Assembly (NCBI RefSeq): GCF_015220045.1
Contig: NZ_JADBGB010000001.1
Location: 835,001-899,000, forward strand
DNA: 64,000 nucleotides
From: Marivivens aquimaris
GTDB lineage: Bacteria > Pseudomonadota > Alphaproteobacteria > Rhodobacterales > Rhodobacteraceae
Reading direction: 5' to 3'
The notes under the pieces are model-generated. The model was given only the letters and a program-made list of their open reading frames with translations, ran no database searches and was not told the DNA's origin. This document shows, piece by piece, positions 18,037 through 27,400 of this stretch. Every line of letters starts with the position of its first letter. The stretch's first letter is position 1. Position numbers and translations under genes: made by a program.

Positions 18037-19583
18037 CCGACGACGACTTCAAACCGAAAGGAGGAACCTTCGGGTTCTTCCTGATGGTCTGCGGCATGTT
18101 CATGGCAATCCTCGACATCCAGATCGTCGCCGCATCATTGCCCGACATCCAGTCGGGCGTTGCCGCGTCAATGGACGAGGTGACGTGGGTCCAGACCGCC
18201 TACCTCGTGGCAGAGGTCGTGATGATCCCGCTGTCGGGCTGGCTGGCGCGGGTGATGTCGACACGGTGGCTCTTCGCGGCGTCATCTTTCGGTTTCACCC
18301 TGATGTCGCTGGCTTGCGGCTTTGCGTGGGACATCAACTCGCTGATCGTCTTCCGTGCGCTGCAAGGCTTCCTCGGCGGCGCGATGATCCCCACTGTGTT
18401 TGCTGCGAACTTCAAGCTGTTCCCACCTGAACGGCAGATGATCGGCACCGTAGTGATCGGCCTGACCGCCACCGTCGCGCCCTCCATCGGCCCGACGCTG
18501 GGCGGCTGGCTGACGCAGCAATTGTCTTGGCACTGGCTGTTCTTTGTCAACGTGCTGCCCGGTTTGCTGAGCACCGTTGCCGTCCCGCTGATCGTCGATA
18601 TCGACCGCCCGAACTGGAAGCTTTTCCGCCGCATCGACCTGCCGGGTATCGTGCTGATCGCGGGCTTCCTTGGATCGCTCGAGTTCGTCTTGGACGAAGG
18701 CCCACGTGAGGACTGGTTCGACAGCCACGAGATCATGCTCTTCGCCGCTATCTCGGCCATTTCGGGCATCCTGCTATTCTGGCGCGCGTTCACGATCAAA
18801 GAGCCGATCATCACCTTCGGCGCGTTCAAGAACCGCAATTTCACAGTCGGCTGCATTCTGACCTTCGTGCTCGGCATCTGCCTTTTCGGGCAGAGCTTTA
18901 TTCTGCCGCAGGTCCTGAGCCGCGTGCGGGGTTTCAACTCGTTCCAGATCGGGCAAGTCATGTGGGTGACGGGGGCCGCGATGTTCTTCACTGCGCCTCT
19001 CGTGGGTCGCCTGAACGGGCTGCTGGACCCGCGCATCCTCCTTGCCGTCGGCTTCCCGATGACCGCTGTTGGGATGTGGCTCAATTCACAGATGACGGGG
19101 CAGGTCGGGTTCGAGCAGCTCTTCTGGGCGCAGGCCATCCGCGGCGCTGGGCTGGTGATCTGCATCGTGCCGATCACGCAGGCCGCGCTCGGCACGCTGC
19201 CACTTTCCGAAGTCGGCACGGGTTCGGGACTGTTTAACCTGTTCCGCAACATGGGCGGGGCACTTGGCCTCGCGATGATCAACACCCAATGGGACGGCCG
19301 CTATGACCGCCACTACTGGTGGCTGGCGGAACGCCTCAGCAATACCGATGCCGACGTCGAGGCGCGTTTGGCAGGCATTGCGGGGTCGATGAATGGGCAG
19401 GGTGTTCTGCTGGGTGATCCCGACCAGATGGCGCTGCAACAACTGGCGTTCAGCGTCTCGGGGCAGTCGAACATCATGGCGTGGAACGATGTGTTCTGGA
19501 TGCTGGCCGTGGTGTCGATCTGCTCGACGCTGTTGGTGCCGCTACTGGCGAAACCGCGCAAAGAGCAGATCGCCGCGCACTAA
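18033..19583 (+). CDS. emrB: EmrB/QacA-type multidrug efflux MFS transporter
   Basis: This 516-residue DHA2-family transporter has about 14 transmembrane helices. It opens with the pattern MAILDIQIVAASLPDIQ and later has TLGGWLTQQLSWHWLFFVN, the DHA2 family motif. The GTG start at 18033 overlaps the emrA-like stop by four bases, with GGAGG upstream. With the EmrA-like adaptor it should export hydrophobic compounds using the proton gradient; an outer-membrane TolC is not encoded nearby. It is probably controlled by the divergent LysR regulator. Confidence 0.93.
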   Translation: MTDDDFKPKGGTFGFFLMVCGMFMAILDIQIVAASLPDIQSGVAASMDEVTWVQTAYLVAEVVMIPLSGWLARVMSTRWLFAASSFGFTLMSLACGFAWDINSLIVFRALQGFLGGAMIPTVFAANFKLFPPERQMIGTVVIGLTATVAPSIGPTLGGWLTQQLSWHWLFFVNVLPGLLSTVAVPLIVDIDRPNWKLFRRIDLPGIVLIAGFLGSLEFVLDEGPREDWFDSHEIMLFAAISAISGILLFWRAFTIKEPIITFGAFKNRNFTVGCILTFVLGICLFGQSFILPQVLSRVRGFNSFQIGQVMWVTGAAMFFTAPLVGRLNGLLDPRILLAVGFPMTAVGMWLNSQMTGQVGFEQLFWAQAIRGAGLVICIVPITQAALGTLPLSEVGTGSGLFNLFRNMGGALGLAMINTQWDGRYDRHYWWLAERLSNTDADVEARLAGIAGSMNGQGVLLGDPDQMALQQLAFSVSGQSNIMAWNDVFWMLAVVSICSTLLVPLLAKPRKEQIAAH

Positions 19584-19590
19584 GCCCTTG

Positions 19591-19628
19591 TTTGCCCGCA
19601 CGCCAATCGCAGCGTGCGGGCAAATTTT
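19591..19628. terminator. Strong bidirectional terminator
   Basis: TTTGCCCGCACGC and GCGTGCGGGCAAA form a 13-bp perfect stem with an 8-base loop followed by TTTTA. It sits between the convergent emrB-like and CoA-transferase-family genes and overlaps the latter's stop codon. Confidence 0.85.
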
Positions 19629-22140
19629 AGCTCGGCAGGTACTCGCGGCTCCAGCTTTCGCTGACGGCGCCGCTGGCAATCATCTCGTCGATCTGCTCAG
19701 CCGAATAGCCAAGCTCTTGCAGGATCGCGCGGGTGGAGGCGCCGAATTTCTCGGTCGGCTCCAGCGCATAGATCGAGCCGTGTTGCGGCCGGATCGCGAA
19801 AGGATCAAGCTGAGTGATGACATGGCCGCTCGGGTGGTTCTCGTAGACAGAGAACGAATAGCTACCGTTGTGAGTGCCCGGCGTTCCGTCGGCGGGGCGG
19901 CTGTTATAGGTGCGCAACGCCTCGATATTCTCGCAGACCGTGGCGCCGATATCGGCGGCGACCAGACGTTCCGCCCAGTCCTCTGCGCGGGCCAGCATGA
20001 AGGCGCTGGCGAGGAACGCGGCGCGCTCGTCTTCGGGCACGTCGATGATGCCTTCCAAACCTTCGACCGTGTTCAGCTTTGGCAGATCGGCCTCATACGC
20101 CGAAAGCAGGATGAAACGGTCCGAGGCGGTGTAGTAGAACCGCTCCAGCGGACCGGTGCCGTTAGCCTCACGGCCCGACGGTTCATCAAACAGCCCGCGC
20201 CGTTCGTAGTCGTAGCAGAACGGAATTTGCGCGAGGCCCGAGAGCGCCGACAGCGAGGTTTGGGGGCGACCGATGCGGCCGAACTTGAGCTTCTGATAAA
20301 GCGCAGCCGCAATGCCCAAAGACGCCCCGAAGCCGCACATCACGTCGATGGTGCCGACGTGAGCGTGTTCTTCCGGCGTATGCATAGTGCCGCCGAAGCG
20401 CAGCATGATGCCCGTGGTCGCCTGCACAAGGTCGTCGTACCCGAGGTAATCTGTGCGCGGCCCGCGGCGGACACCGCTGAAGCAGTCGAGCTGACAGAAA
20501 ATCGCCTCGGGGTTCAGCTTGCGCAGCCCTTCGACGTCCAGACCCTTCGCCTTCACCTGACGGTCGGGCGCATTCCAGACCACGACGTCGACCTCGGCCA
20601 CCAGCTTCTCGAAAATCACGCGGCCTTCGGGGGTGGAGATATCCGCAAGGATCGAACGCTTGCCGCGCCCATGCGAGAGGCTGAAAATCACCGTGTTCCA
20701 GCAATCGTAGTTCGGGACGGCGGGGTCGATCTTGATGACCTCCGCGCCGAAACGGGACAGGTAGGAGACCGAATGCGGACCCGCAATAACATTGCACATG
20801 TCGAGGATGCGCACCCCGTCCAGCCAACCCGCCGTTTCCTGATTACGCTTCGGACGCGGCAGTTTTGTCGGCAGTTTGCGCAGTTGCTTCAGGGCGGCCT
20901 CCACCGTGTCCCAACGGCGCGGGGCGGGCGAGAGCATCTCTTCGCCGCTTTCCGTCAGCCAGACCATCGGACCGGGCTGGGTCATGGGGCCGAACTCCGG
21001 ATCGTCGACCTCAACCATCAGGCCAGAGGTCTCTGCATGGTCGTCGTTGATCCACTCCTGAAGCCAGCGCTGCGGCGCACCGGGGAATTTGCCGCGACCG
21101 AAGATCTTCTCCCATTCCTTCGCGGTGCGGGTGATGAACACCTCTTTCATCCGCGCAGCGATCTTGTCGGCCCAGTGTTTCGGCAGCGGGTAGACGCCCA
21201 GCGACACGTCGGACTTCCATTCGGACACGGGCAGATAGGTGTCCTCTTCCTCGGTCAGCCCTTCGGCCACGAGGTCGTCGTAGATGCCCAGCACCTTGAG
21301 GCAGCGTTTGGCGTGCTGCTTGTGGCTGGGGCAGACCACGTAGAACATCCGCCCGTCCTTGCATTCGTAGGAGCGGTAGAACGGGTCGAGGAATTCCTGC
21401 AACTCCTCGTAAGTCACGTTCATCGGCAGGCCCTCGGTACGACGGCGTTCGATCTCCATCTCGCGTTGGGTCTTGTAGCGTTCGGGGTAGTCCTGAATGT
21501 GGATCGAGTTATACGACAGCCCCTCCATCACGGCGGCGGCCAGCGGCACTTCTATCGCGTCGCCGTAGCCCGTGCGTTCGCGGGATTGCAGCGCAAGCAC
21601 GACAGCCGAGGCGGCCAGCATGGTCCCGTATGCGGACGACAGCGGGAGCGGAGAGAACGACGGGTTCACGCCCATCAGCACGCGGTTGAGGCCCATGTCG
21701 GTGAACACGCCCGAGCTTGCTGCGATGATGCTTTCGAACGCGCGCCAATCACGGCGGAGCGTGTCGTTCGACGCAAAGCCGGGGATAGAGAGGGCGATCA
21801 GTTCGGGGCGCTCTTCGCGCAGCGCGGCAAAGTCGATGCCGAGGCGCTTCATCACGCCGGGGCGGAAGCTCTCGACGACGATGTCGACCTCCGCGATCAG
21901 CTCCAGCGCCTCCTCAAGCCCCTCAGGAGTCTTGAGGTCGATCGTCACGATGGTCTTGTTGCGGTTAAGCGTCGCGTTCGCGGGGCTCTGCCACATCGGG
22001 CCGTTCGGCGGATCGACATGGATCACGGTCGCGCCGAGGTCCGCGAGGATCATCGCAACGGCGGGTCCAGCGATATACTGGCCGAAGTCGAGCACTTTGA
22101 CGCCCTTGAGCGGCAGGAGCGAAGGCTGGGGAGTGGTCAT
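19627..22140 (-). CDS. Tandem-domain CaiB/BaiF (class III) CoA-transferase-family protein
   Basis: This 837-residue protein has two class III CoA-transferase domains: residues about 9-400 (GVKVLDFGQYIAGPAVAMIL) and 425-800 (GVRILDMCNVIAGPHSVSYL). Most family members have about 400 residues and act as dimers of one domain. At the place of the catalytic Asp (V-S-x-x-D-A in Frc-like enzymes) domain 1 reads VPLAAAVM (about residue 202) and domain 2 reads TSLSALSG, so neither keeps an Asp by visual alignment. It may be non-transferase or use other residues. It precedes a GMC oxidoreductase on the other side of a 42-base gap, in which the GMC gene is upstream, so both are probably co-transcribed. 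Confidence 0.85.
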   Translation of the reverse strand: MTTPQPSLLPLKGVKVLDFGQYIAGPAVAMILADLGATVIHVDPPNGPMWQSPANATLNRNKTIVTIDLKTPEGLEEALELIAEVDIVVESFRPGVMKRLGIDFAALREERPELIALSIPGFASNDTLRRDWRAFESIIAASSGVFTDMGLNRVLMGVNPSFSPLPLSSAYGTMLAASAVVLALQSRERTGYGDAIEVPLAAAVMEGLSYNSIHIQDYPERYKTQREMEIERRRTEGLPMNVTYEELQEFLDPFYRSYECKDGRMFYVVCPSHKQHAKRCLKVLGIYDDLVAEGLTEEEDTYLPVSEWKSDVSLGVYPLPKHWADKIAARMKEVFITRTAKEWEKIFGRGKFPGAPQRWLQEWINDDHAETSGLMVEVDDPEFGPMTQPGPMVWLTESGEEMLSPAPRRWDTVEAALKQLRKLPTKLPRPKRNQETAGWLDGVRILDMCNVIAGPHSVSYLSRFGAEVIKIDPAVPNYDCWNTVIFSLSHGRGKRSILADISTPEGRVIFEKLVAEVDVVVWNAPDRQVKAKGLDVEGLRKLNPEAIFCQLDCFSGVRRGPRTDYLGYDDLVQATTGIMLRFGGTMHTPEEHAHVGTIDVMCGFGASLGIAAALYQKLKFGRIGRPQTSLSALSGLAQIPFCYDYERRGLFDEPSGREANGTGPLERFYYTASDRFILLSAYEADLPKLNTVEGLEGIIDVPEDERAAFLASAFMLARAEDWAERLVAADIGATVCENIEALRTYNSRPADGTPGTHNGSYSFSVYENHPSGHVITQLDPFAIRPQHGSIYALEPTEKFGASTRAILQELGYSAEQIDEMIASGAVSESWSREYLPS

Positions 22141-22182
22141 GTCTTAATCCATCAAAAACATGGTGTATGGGGTAACGGCGCC

Positions 22183-23844
22183 TCAGACGCCCGCTTGAAT
22201 CCAGCGCGCGGCTTTCTCGGCGATCATCAGGGTTGGCGCGTTGGTGTTTCCGCTGGTGATTTCAGGCATGACGCTGGCGTCCACGACGCGCAGACCTTCG
22301 ATACCGCGCACACGCAGATGCGGGTCCACGACGGCTGTCGGGTCATCGTCCCGGCCCATTTTCACGGTCCCAGCGGGGTGGAAGATCGTGCTGGCGATAT
22401 CACCTGCGAGGGTCGCAAGCTCTTCGTCCGACTGGAACTGCACACCCGGTTTGAACTCGACGGGTCTGTATTTCTGCATGGCGGGCTTCGCCATGATCTC
22501 GCGCACTTGGCGGAGGCTCTGGGCCGCGATCAGGCGGTCTTCGTCGGTCGACAGATAGTTCGGCTGAATCACCGGCGCGTCTTCGGCCTTGTTCGAGGTG
22601 ATGCGCACATGCCCGCGCGAGGTCGGGTTGAGGTTACACACGCTCGCGGTCATCGCGGGGAAGGGGTGCAGGTCCTCGCCGAATGCCTCAAGGCTCAGCG
22701 GTTGCACGTGATATTCGAGGTTCGCGTGGGGGCGGTCGGGGCTGGAGCGGGTGAACGCACCAAGCTGGCTGGGCGACATGCTCATGGGGCCGGAACGTTT
22801 CAACGCGTACTCAAGCCCGATCTTCGCCTTGCCGACCATGGAGTTCGCCAGCGTATTCATCGTTTTGGCATTCTCGACCTTGTAGACCGCGCGGATTTGC
22901 AGGTGGTCCTGAAGGTTCTCGCCGACGCTCGGGGTATCTTGCACCACGTCGATGCCATGGGATTTGAGCAGCGACGCCGATCCGATGCCCGACAACTGCA
23001 GGATTTGCGGCGACCCGATCGCACCTGCGGAGAGTATGACCTCGCCTTTCGCGTGGACGGTGACAGGCTGGCCGCCCCGACGGACCGAGGCACCGACGCA
23101 GCGTTTGGCACCGCTGTCGGTGGTCGTGAAAATCAGCCGCTCAACGTGGCTTTCGGTCCAGACGGTGAGGTTTTTGCGGTCCTTGATCGGACGCAGGAAC
23201 GCCTTGGCCCCATTCCAGCGCCAGCCGGATTTCTGCGTGACCTCGAAATATCCGACGCCCGCGTTGTCGCCGCTGTTGAAGTCATCGGTGCTTTCGATAC
23301 CCGCCTCGTTCGCGGCTTTGGCAAAGGACTCCAGAATATCCCAGCGAAGGCGCTGCTTTTCGATCCGCAACTCGCCGCCGCCGCCGTGCAGGTCTGAAAA
23401 ACGGCTGTTGCTGCCCGTCGCAGGGTCCGCGCCGCCGTCCAGTTTGTAGTGGTGCTCGTGCGCTTTGAAATCGGGCAGGGACTTTTCCCACGACCAGTTG
23501 TCGTCGCCTGTCAGCGCCGCCCAGTTATCGTAGTCACGCGCCTGACCGCGCATGTAGATCATGCCGTTGATCGACGAACAACCGCCCAGCGTTTTGCCGC
23601 GCGGATAGCGCAGCGTGCGGCCGTTCAGACCCGGCGTCGCCTCGGTGTTGTACATCCAGTCGGTACGCGGATTGCCGATACAGTAGAGGTAGCCAACGGG
23701 CACGTGAATCCAGATGTAATTGTCGCGCTTGCCCGCTTCGAGCAGCAGCACATTCTTGGTCGGATCGGCGCTGAGGCGGTTGGCCAGAAGGCACCCAGCG
23801 GTGCCTGCGCCAACAACGATATAATCGAATTGATCGGTGGACAT
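22183..23844 (-). CDS. GMC-family FAD oxidoreductase (choline/alcohol dehydrogenase-like)
   Basis: This 553-residue flavoenzyme has the N-terminal FAD motif YIVVGAGTAGCLLANRLS, the GMC signature SAGAIGSPQILQLSGIG and the C-terminal catalytic region FHPAGTVKMG with TSGNTNAPTLMIAEKAA. GMC enzymes oxidise alcohols such as choline or sugar and aromatic alcohols. Start 23844 is chosen because the FAD motif begins nine residues in; the 27-residue extension contains no domain. It heads an apparent operon with the CoA-transferase-family protein and is divergent from a LysR regulator. Substrate not resolvable, since no BetB or BetI lies alongside. Confidence 0.9.
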   Translation of the reverse strand: MSTDQFDYIVVGAGTAGCLLANRLSADPTKNVLLLEAGKRDNYIWIHVPVGYLYCIGNPRTDWMYNTEATPGLNGRTLRYPRGKTLGGCSSINGMIYMRGQARDYDNWAALTGDDNWSWEKSLPDFKAHEHHYKLDGGADPATGSNSRFSDLHGGGGELRIEKQRLRWDILESFAKAANEAGIESTDDFNSGDNAGVGYFEVTQKSGWRWNGAKAFLRPIKDRKNLTVWTESHVERLIFTTTDSGAKRCVGASVRRGGQPVTVHAKGEVILSAGAIGSPQILQLSGIGSASLLKSHGIDVVQDTPSVGENLQDHLQIRAVYKVENAKTMNTLANSMVGKAKIGLEYALKRSGPMSMSPSQLGAFTRSSPDRPHANLEYHVQPLSLEAFGEDLHPFPAMTASVCNLNPTSRGHVRITSNKAEDAPVIQPNYLSTDEDRLIAAQSLRQVREIMAKPAMQKYRPVEFKPGVQFQSDEELATLAGDIASTIFHPAGTVKMGRDDDPTAVVDPHLRVRGIEGLRVVDASVMPEITSGNTNAPTLMIAEKAARWIQAGV

Positions 23845-24034
23845 GGGCTGTTCCTTCTCAGCTGCGGAAGGGCAGGACGACGCCGAAACGGCGCGCAGAA
23901 CGCGGGTCGCACTTATATTGCCCAAGGTTCGAATGTGTCATTGCGGTCCTCCCAGTCCTCTTGAGCATCGATAACTGCTCGGGCGGGCGGATTTCCAATG
24001 ACTAATGACACAGTGCATTATAAGCTGGATTTAT

Positions 24035-24958
24035 ATGGAGCAGATCACGGACCTTCGGACCCTACGGTCTTTCGTTACGGTTGCGCGCGAGGGGAATGTC
24101 TCTCGCGCGGCAGATGTGCTGGGCCTGACGCAGCCCGCAATTAGCTTGCAGATGAAGCGCCTCGCCGAGCGGACCGAACTGACGCTTTTCGTGCGTACGG
24201 CCAAGGGCGTTGACCTGACGCCCGACGGTGCTGCGCTGCTGGTGAAGGCAGAGCAGGTGCTCGGCGCGCTTGAGGATTTTCGCCAGACCGCGCGGCGGAT
24301 GAAAGGAACGGTGCGCGGGACGCTGAAGCTCGGCACGGTGATCGACCCCGACTTCATCCGCCTTGGCCAGTTTCTGCACGAGATGATTGCCGTCGCGCCC
24401 GACCTGCGCACCCAGCTGACCCACGGGATGAGCGGCGATGTGCCCGTGCGCCTGCTGCGCGGAGAGATTGACGCGGGTTATTTCCTTGGCGACCCTTCGG
24501 ACGGCGGCTGGTGGTCGGGGCAGGAGCCTGATCCGTCCGCTTTCCACCACACCGTCCTGACCAAGTTCAAATACCGCGTCGTTGCGCCCGCCGGATGGCG
24601 CAACCGTACCGCTGGTTTGGGATGGAGCGGGCTGGCCTCGCTCCCGTGGATCGCCACGCCGCCTGCCTCGGTCCACCGCCGCCTGCTCGACGCGCAATTC
24701 GGCGCGCTGGGCGTCAGGCAGAACGAGGTCGCGGTGGTCGATCAGGAATCCTCCATGCTCGCCATGGTCCGTTCGGGCGTCGGATTGTGCCTCTGCCGCG
24801 AGTCCCTCGCGCTCTACGAAGAACAGGCCCACGGCATCGTCATCGTGGACGGGGCGGAGGTCGAAACGACGCTCGGCTTCATGTCGCTGGCCAATCGGAA
24901 GGCGGAGCCCAGCATCGGTCTGGCGTTCGACCTCGTTGGCAAAATCTGGAACCTGTGA
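24035..24958 (+). CDS. LysR-family transcriptional regulator
   Basis: This 307-residue protein has the LysR winged helix (LRTLRSFVTVAREGNVSRAA) and an effector domain ending LVGKIWNL. It lies 190 bases from the divergent GMC oxidoreductase start and probably activates that operon. Start 24035 has a weak ribosome-binding site; the ATG at 24005 would add ten residues not expected in the family. Confidence 0.9.
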   Translation: MEQITDLRTLRSFVTVAREGNVSRAADVLGLTQPAISLQMKRLAERTELTLFVRTAKGVDLTPDGAALLVKAEQVLGALEDFRQTARRMKGTVRGTLKLGTVIDPDFIRLGQFLHEMIAVAPDLRTQLTHGMSGDVPVRLLRGEIDAGYFLGDPSDGGWWSGQEPDPSAFHHTVLTKFKYRVVAPAGWRNRTAGLGWSGLASLPWIATPPASVHRRLLDAQFGALGVRQNEVAVVDQESSMLAMVRSGVGLCLCRESLALYEEQAHGIVIVDGAEVETTLGFMSLANRKAEPSIGLAFDLVGKIWNL

Positions 24959-25018
24959 CGGCTTTCCTTTCGGGGCGGCGTCCCCCTATGGTGGGCCATT
25001 CAATTCAAGGATTTCCCC

Positions 25019-25642
25019 ATGGTTTTTGAGACCAACCTGCCGCTCATTCTGCTCGCGGCCTTTGTCGCTGCCGCCAGCCCCGGTCCTGCGACGCTCACGA
25101 TTGCCGGCACGTCGATGAACGCAGGCCGCAAGGCGGGCCTGCCGGTCGCCTCGGGTATCTTCGTCGGCTCGCTCATGTGGTCGGTCGCGGCGGCGCTGGG
25201 CCTGAGCACCATCATGCTCGCCCATGCGTGGATATTCGAAGCCATCCGTTACGGCGGCGCGGCCTATCTGATGTACCTCGCGTACAAATCCGCGCGCTCG
25301 GCGCTGTCGCGCAAGGACGCGAAGATGACGTCAATGACGGGCAATACTAAGGCTTTGTTTTCCAAAGGGCTGATGCTCCACCTGACGAACCCCAAGGCCG
25401 TTCTGTTCTTCGGCTCGCTCTATTCGCTCGGCGTGCCTGCGGATGCCTCGGCGTCCAGCCTGATTACGGTCATCGTGGCGGTCGGCGCGCAAAGCTTCCT
25501 GATCTTTCACGGCTACGCGCTACTCTTTTCCAGCAAGGCCATGGCGCGTCTCTACCAGCGCCTCCGCCGCGCGTTCGAGAGCGTGTTCGCCTTCGGCTTT
25601 GCAGCGGCGAGCGTGAAGATTCTGACAGCGAAATTGCAGTGA
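25019..25642 (+). CDS. LysE/RhtB-family amino acid exporter
   Basis: This 207-residue protein has about six hydrophobic helices and the family start AAFVAAASPGPATLTIAGTS, including the conserved PGP motif. LysE/RhtB proteins export amino acids such as lysine, threonine or homoserine. It follows the LysR gene by 60 bases on the same strand with no adjacent dedicated regulator. Substrate unknown. Confidence 0.9.
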   Translation: MVFETNLPLILLAAFVAAASPGPATLTIAGTSMNAGRKAGLPVASGIFVGSLMWSVAAALGLSTIMLAHAWIFEAIRYGGAAYLMYLAYKSARSALSRKDAKMTSMTGNTKALFSKGLMLHLTNPKAVLFFGSLYSLGVPADASASSLITVIVAVGAQSFLIFHGYALLFSSKAMARLYQRLRRAFESVFAFGFAAASVKILTAKLQ

Positions 25643-25766
25643 GTCTGCCCGCGCATTTATCGGATTTCGATATCAAAGTTATCGCGACTGGGCGGATTAT
25701 CACATCAATCGGAGCCGATAGTGTGTCCTGACCTTTGGCCGAAATTTAAACGGAGCGATATCATCC

Positions 25767-26948
25767 GTGACTGCACACCGCGAACCGGCGTCGATCCGGA
25801 CATTGGCGACCCTTGCGATCCTTCTGGGCTTCGCGTCGATCTCGACCGATCTGTTTCTGCCAGCGCTTCCGGCGATGGCGGCGGACCTGAATGCGCCGCA
25901 GGGGCAGCTCGAACTTGTGGTGTCGACCTACCTGTTCGGGTTCGGTTTTGGACAACTCCTCTGGGGGCCGGTCAGTGACCGCTTCGGGCGGCGCGGGCCG
26001 ATCCTGATAGGTGTCATGGTGTTCGTCCTCGGCTCCGCCGGATGCGCGCTGGCGACCGAGGCGTGGCACGTGATCCTCTGGCGCGTCGTTCAGGCGCTCG
26101 GCGCGAGTGCGGGCGTGGCCTTGGCGCGCGCCATGGTGCGCGACCTCTACGAGCGGGACCGCGCGGCCAAGGTGATGTCTGGCCTGATGATGGTCATGGC
26201 CATCGCGCCGCTGGTCGGGCCGACGGTTGGGGCGCAAATCCTCGCCTTCGCGTCTTGGCAGGCGATCTTCTGGACGCTTGTCGCGCTGGGCATCGGGGTC
26301 ATGCTTGCTGTGGCCGTTTTGCCCGAAAGCCTGCCGATTGACGAACGGTCCGAAGGCGCGATCTGGCACGCGTTCCGCGACTATGGGCGACATTTCCGCA
26401 ATCGCGCGTTGCTTCTGCCCACCGCTGCGTTGGGGTTCTATTACACGGGCGTGTTCGGAGGCATCGCGGGCGCGCCGTTTGCCTTTATCAGCTATTACGA
26501 GCTATCGCCGCAGGCTTACGCGCTCGTCTTTGCGTCCGGGGTTTTCGGGCTGCTGCTGACCAATGCCGTCAACGTGCGACTGGTGGTGCGCTTGGGAAGT
26601 GAGCGGATGCTGCTGGTCGGAGCCATCGGCGCGGCGCTGTCCGGCGCGCTCATGTTCGTGGTCACGTTGACAGGATGGCAGGGGGCGCTCGGCCTCATCG
26701 CGGCGAACTTCCTGTTCATGGCAATGAACGGGCTGATTACTGCGAATGCCGTTGCAGGCGCTTTGGCAGGCGTACGGCAGGGCGCGGGTAGTGCCTCTGC
26801 GGTCGTCGGAGCGATCCAGTACGGCAGCGGCATGATTGGCGCGGCGCTGGTCAGCGGCTTGGCAAACGGGACGCCGGTGCCGATGGGCGTGGTCATTGTG
26901 CTGTCCGGCATCGGCTGCCTGATCTGCGCATGGCTGGCTCGTAAATGA
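25767..26948 (+). CDS. Bcr/CflA-type drug resistance MFS transporter
   Basis: This 393-residue MFS protein has 12 predicted helices. The start STDLFLPALPAMAADL and the loop GPVSDRFGRRGPILIG (MFS motif A) are typical of the Bcr/CflA drug:H+ antiporters (DHA1). Translation starts at GTG 25767. A bidirectional hairpin at 26953 follows. The exported compound is unknown. Confidence 0.92.
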   Translation: MTAHREPASIRTLATLAILLGFASISTDLFLPALPAMAADLNAPQGQLELVVSTYLFGFGFGQLLWGPVSDRFGRRGPILIGVMVFVLGSAGCALATEAWHVILWRVVQALGASAGVALARAMVRDLYERDRAAKVMSGLMMVMAIAPLVGPTVGAQILAFASWQAIFWTLVALGIGVMLAVAVLPESLPIDERSEGAIWHAFRDYGRHFRNRALLLPTAALGFYYTGVFGGIAGAPFAFISYYELSPQAYALVFASGVFGLLLTNAVNVRLVVRLGSERMLLVGAIGAALSGALMFVVTLTGWQGALGLIAANFLFMAMNGLITANAVAGALAGVRQGAGSASAVVGAIQYGSGMIGAALVSGLANGTPVPMGVVIVLSGIGCLICAWLARK

Positions 26949-26952
26949 CGAA

Positions 26953-26973
26953 CGGGCCGCAAAACGCGGCCCG
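26953..26973. terminator. Hairpin between convergent MFS and cupin genes
   Basis: CGGGCCGC and GCGGCCCG form an 8-bp stem with a five-base loop right after the MFS stop codon. A U-run is lacking, so it may be a weak bidirectional terminator. Confidence 0.55.
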
Positions 26974-26986
26974 CAAAGGCAGGCGA

Positions 26987-27382
26987 TCAGCCCGCGTAGT
27001 CCTCGTCAGAGACCTTCTCCATCCACGTCACAGCCGTGCCGTCGATAGCCTCCTGAACAGCGATGTGGCTCATCGCGGTGTCTTCGGCGGCGCCGTGCCA
27101 GTGCTTCTCGCCAGCGGGGAACCAGACGACGTCGCCCTGGCTGATTTCTTCCACAGGGCCGCCTTCGCGCTGCACGCGGCCGCGTCCGAAGGTGACGATC
27201 AGGGTCTGGCCAGCTGGGTGGGTATGCCATGCGGTGCGCGCACCGGGCTCAAAAGTGACATGGCTGCCTGCCACACGGCCGGGATCTTCGGCCTGAAACA
27301 TCGGGTCGATGCGGACGGTGCCAGTGAACCAGTCGGCGGGGCCTTTGACGGAAGCGGTGCTTCCCGAGCGGGTGATTTTCAT
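26987..27382 (-). CDS. Cupin-domain protein
   Basis: This 131-residue single-domain cupin keeps motif 1 ([17 protein letters not shown]) and motif 2 ([12 protein letters not shown]), with three His available for a metal. It resembles cupins of the carboxymuconolactone/quercetinase-like type. It lies 18 bases after the aldo/keto reductase gene, so the two are probably one operon. No reaction can be assigned. Confidence 0.85.
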   Translation of the reverse strand: MKITRSGSTASVKGPADWFTGTVRIDPMFQAEDPGRVAGSHVTFEPGARTAWHTHPAGQTLIVTFGRGRVQREGGPVEEISQGDVVWFPAGEKHWHGAAEDTAMSHIAVQEAIDGTAVTWMEKVSDEDYAG

Positions 27383-27400
27383 CGCAAAATCCTTTGTCAG

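Noticed and set aside
19393..23397. 1334-codon open frame on the plus strand
   Set aside because: It is antisense to the CoA-transferase-family and GMC genes, has the low-complexity Arg/His/Val-rich composition of a GC-rich shadow frame, and shows no domain.
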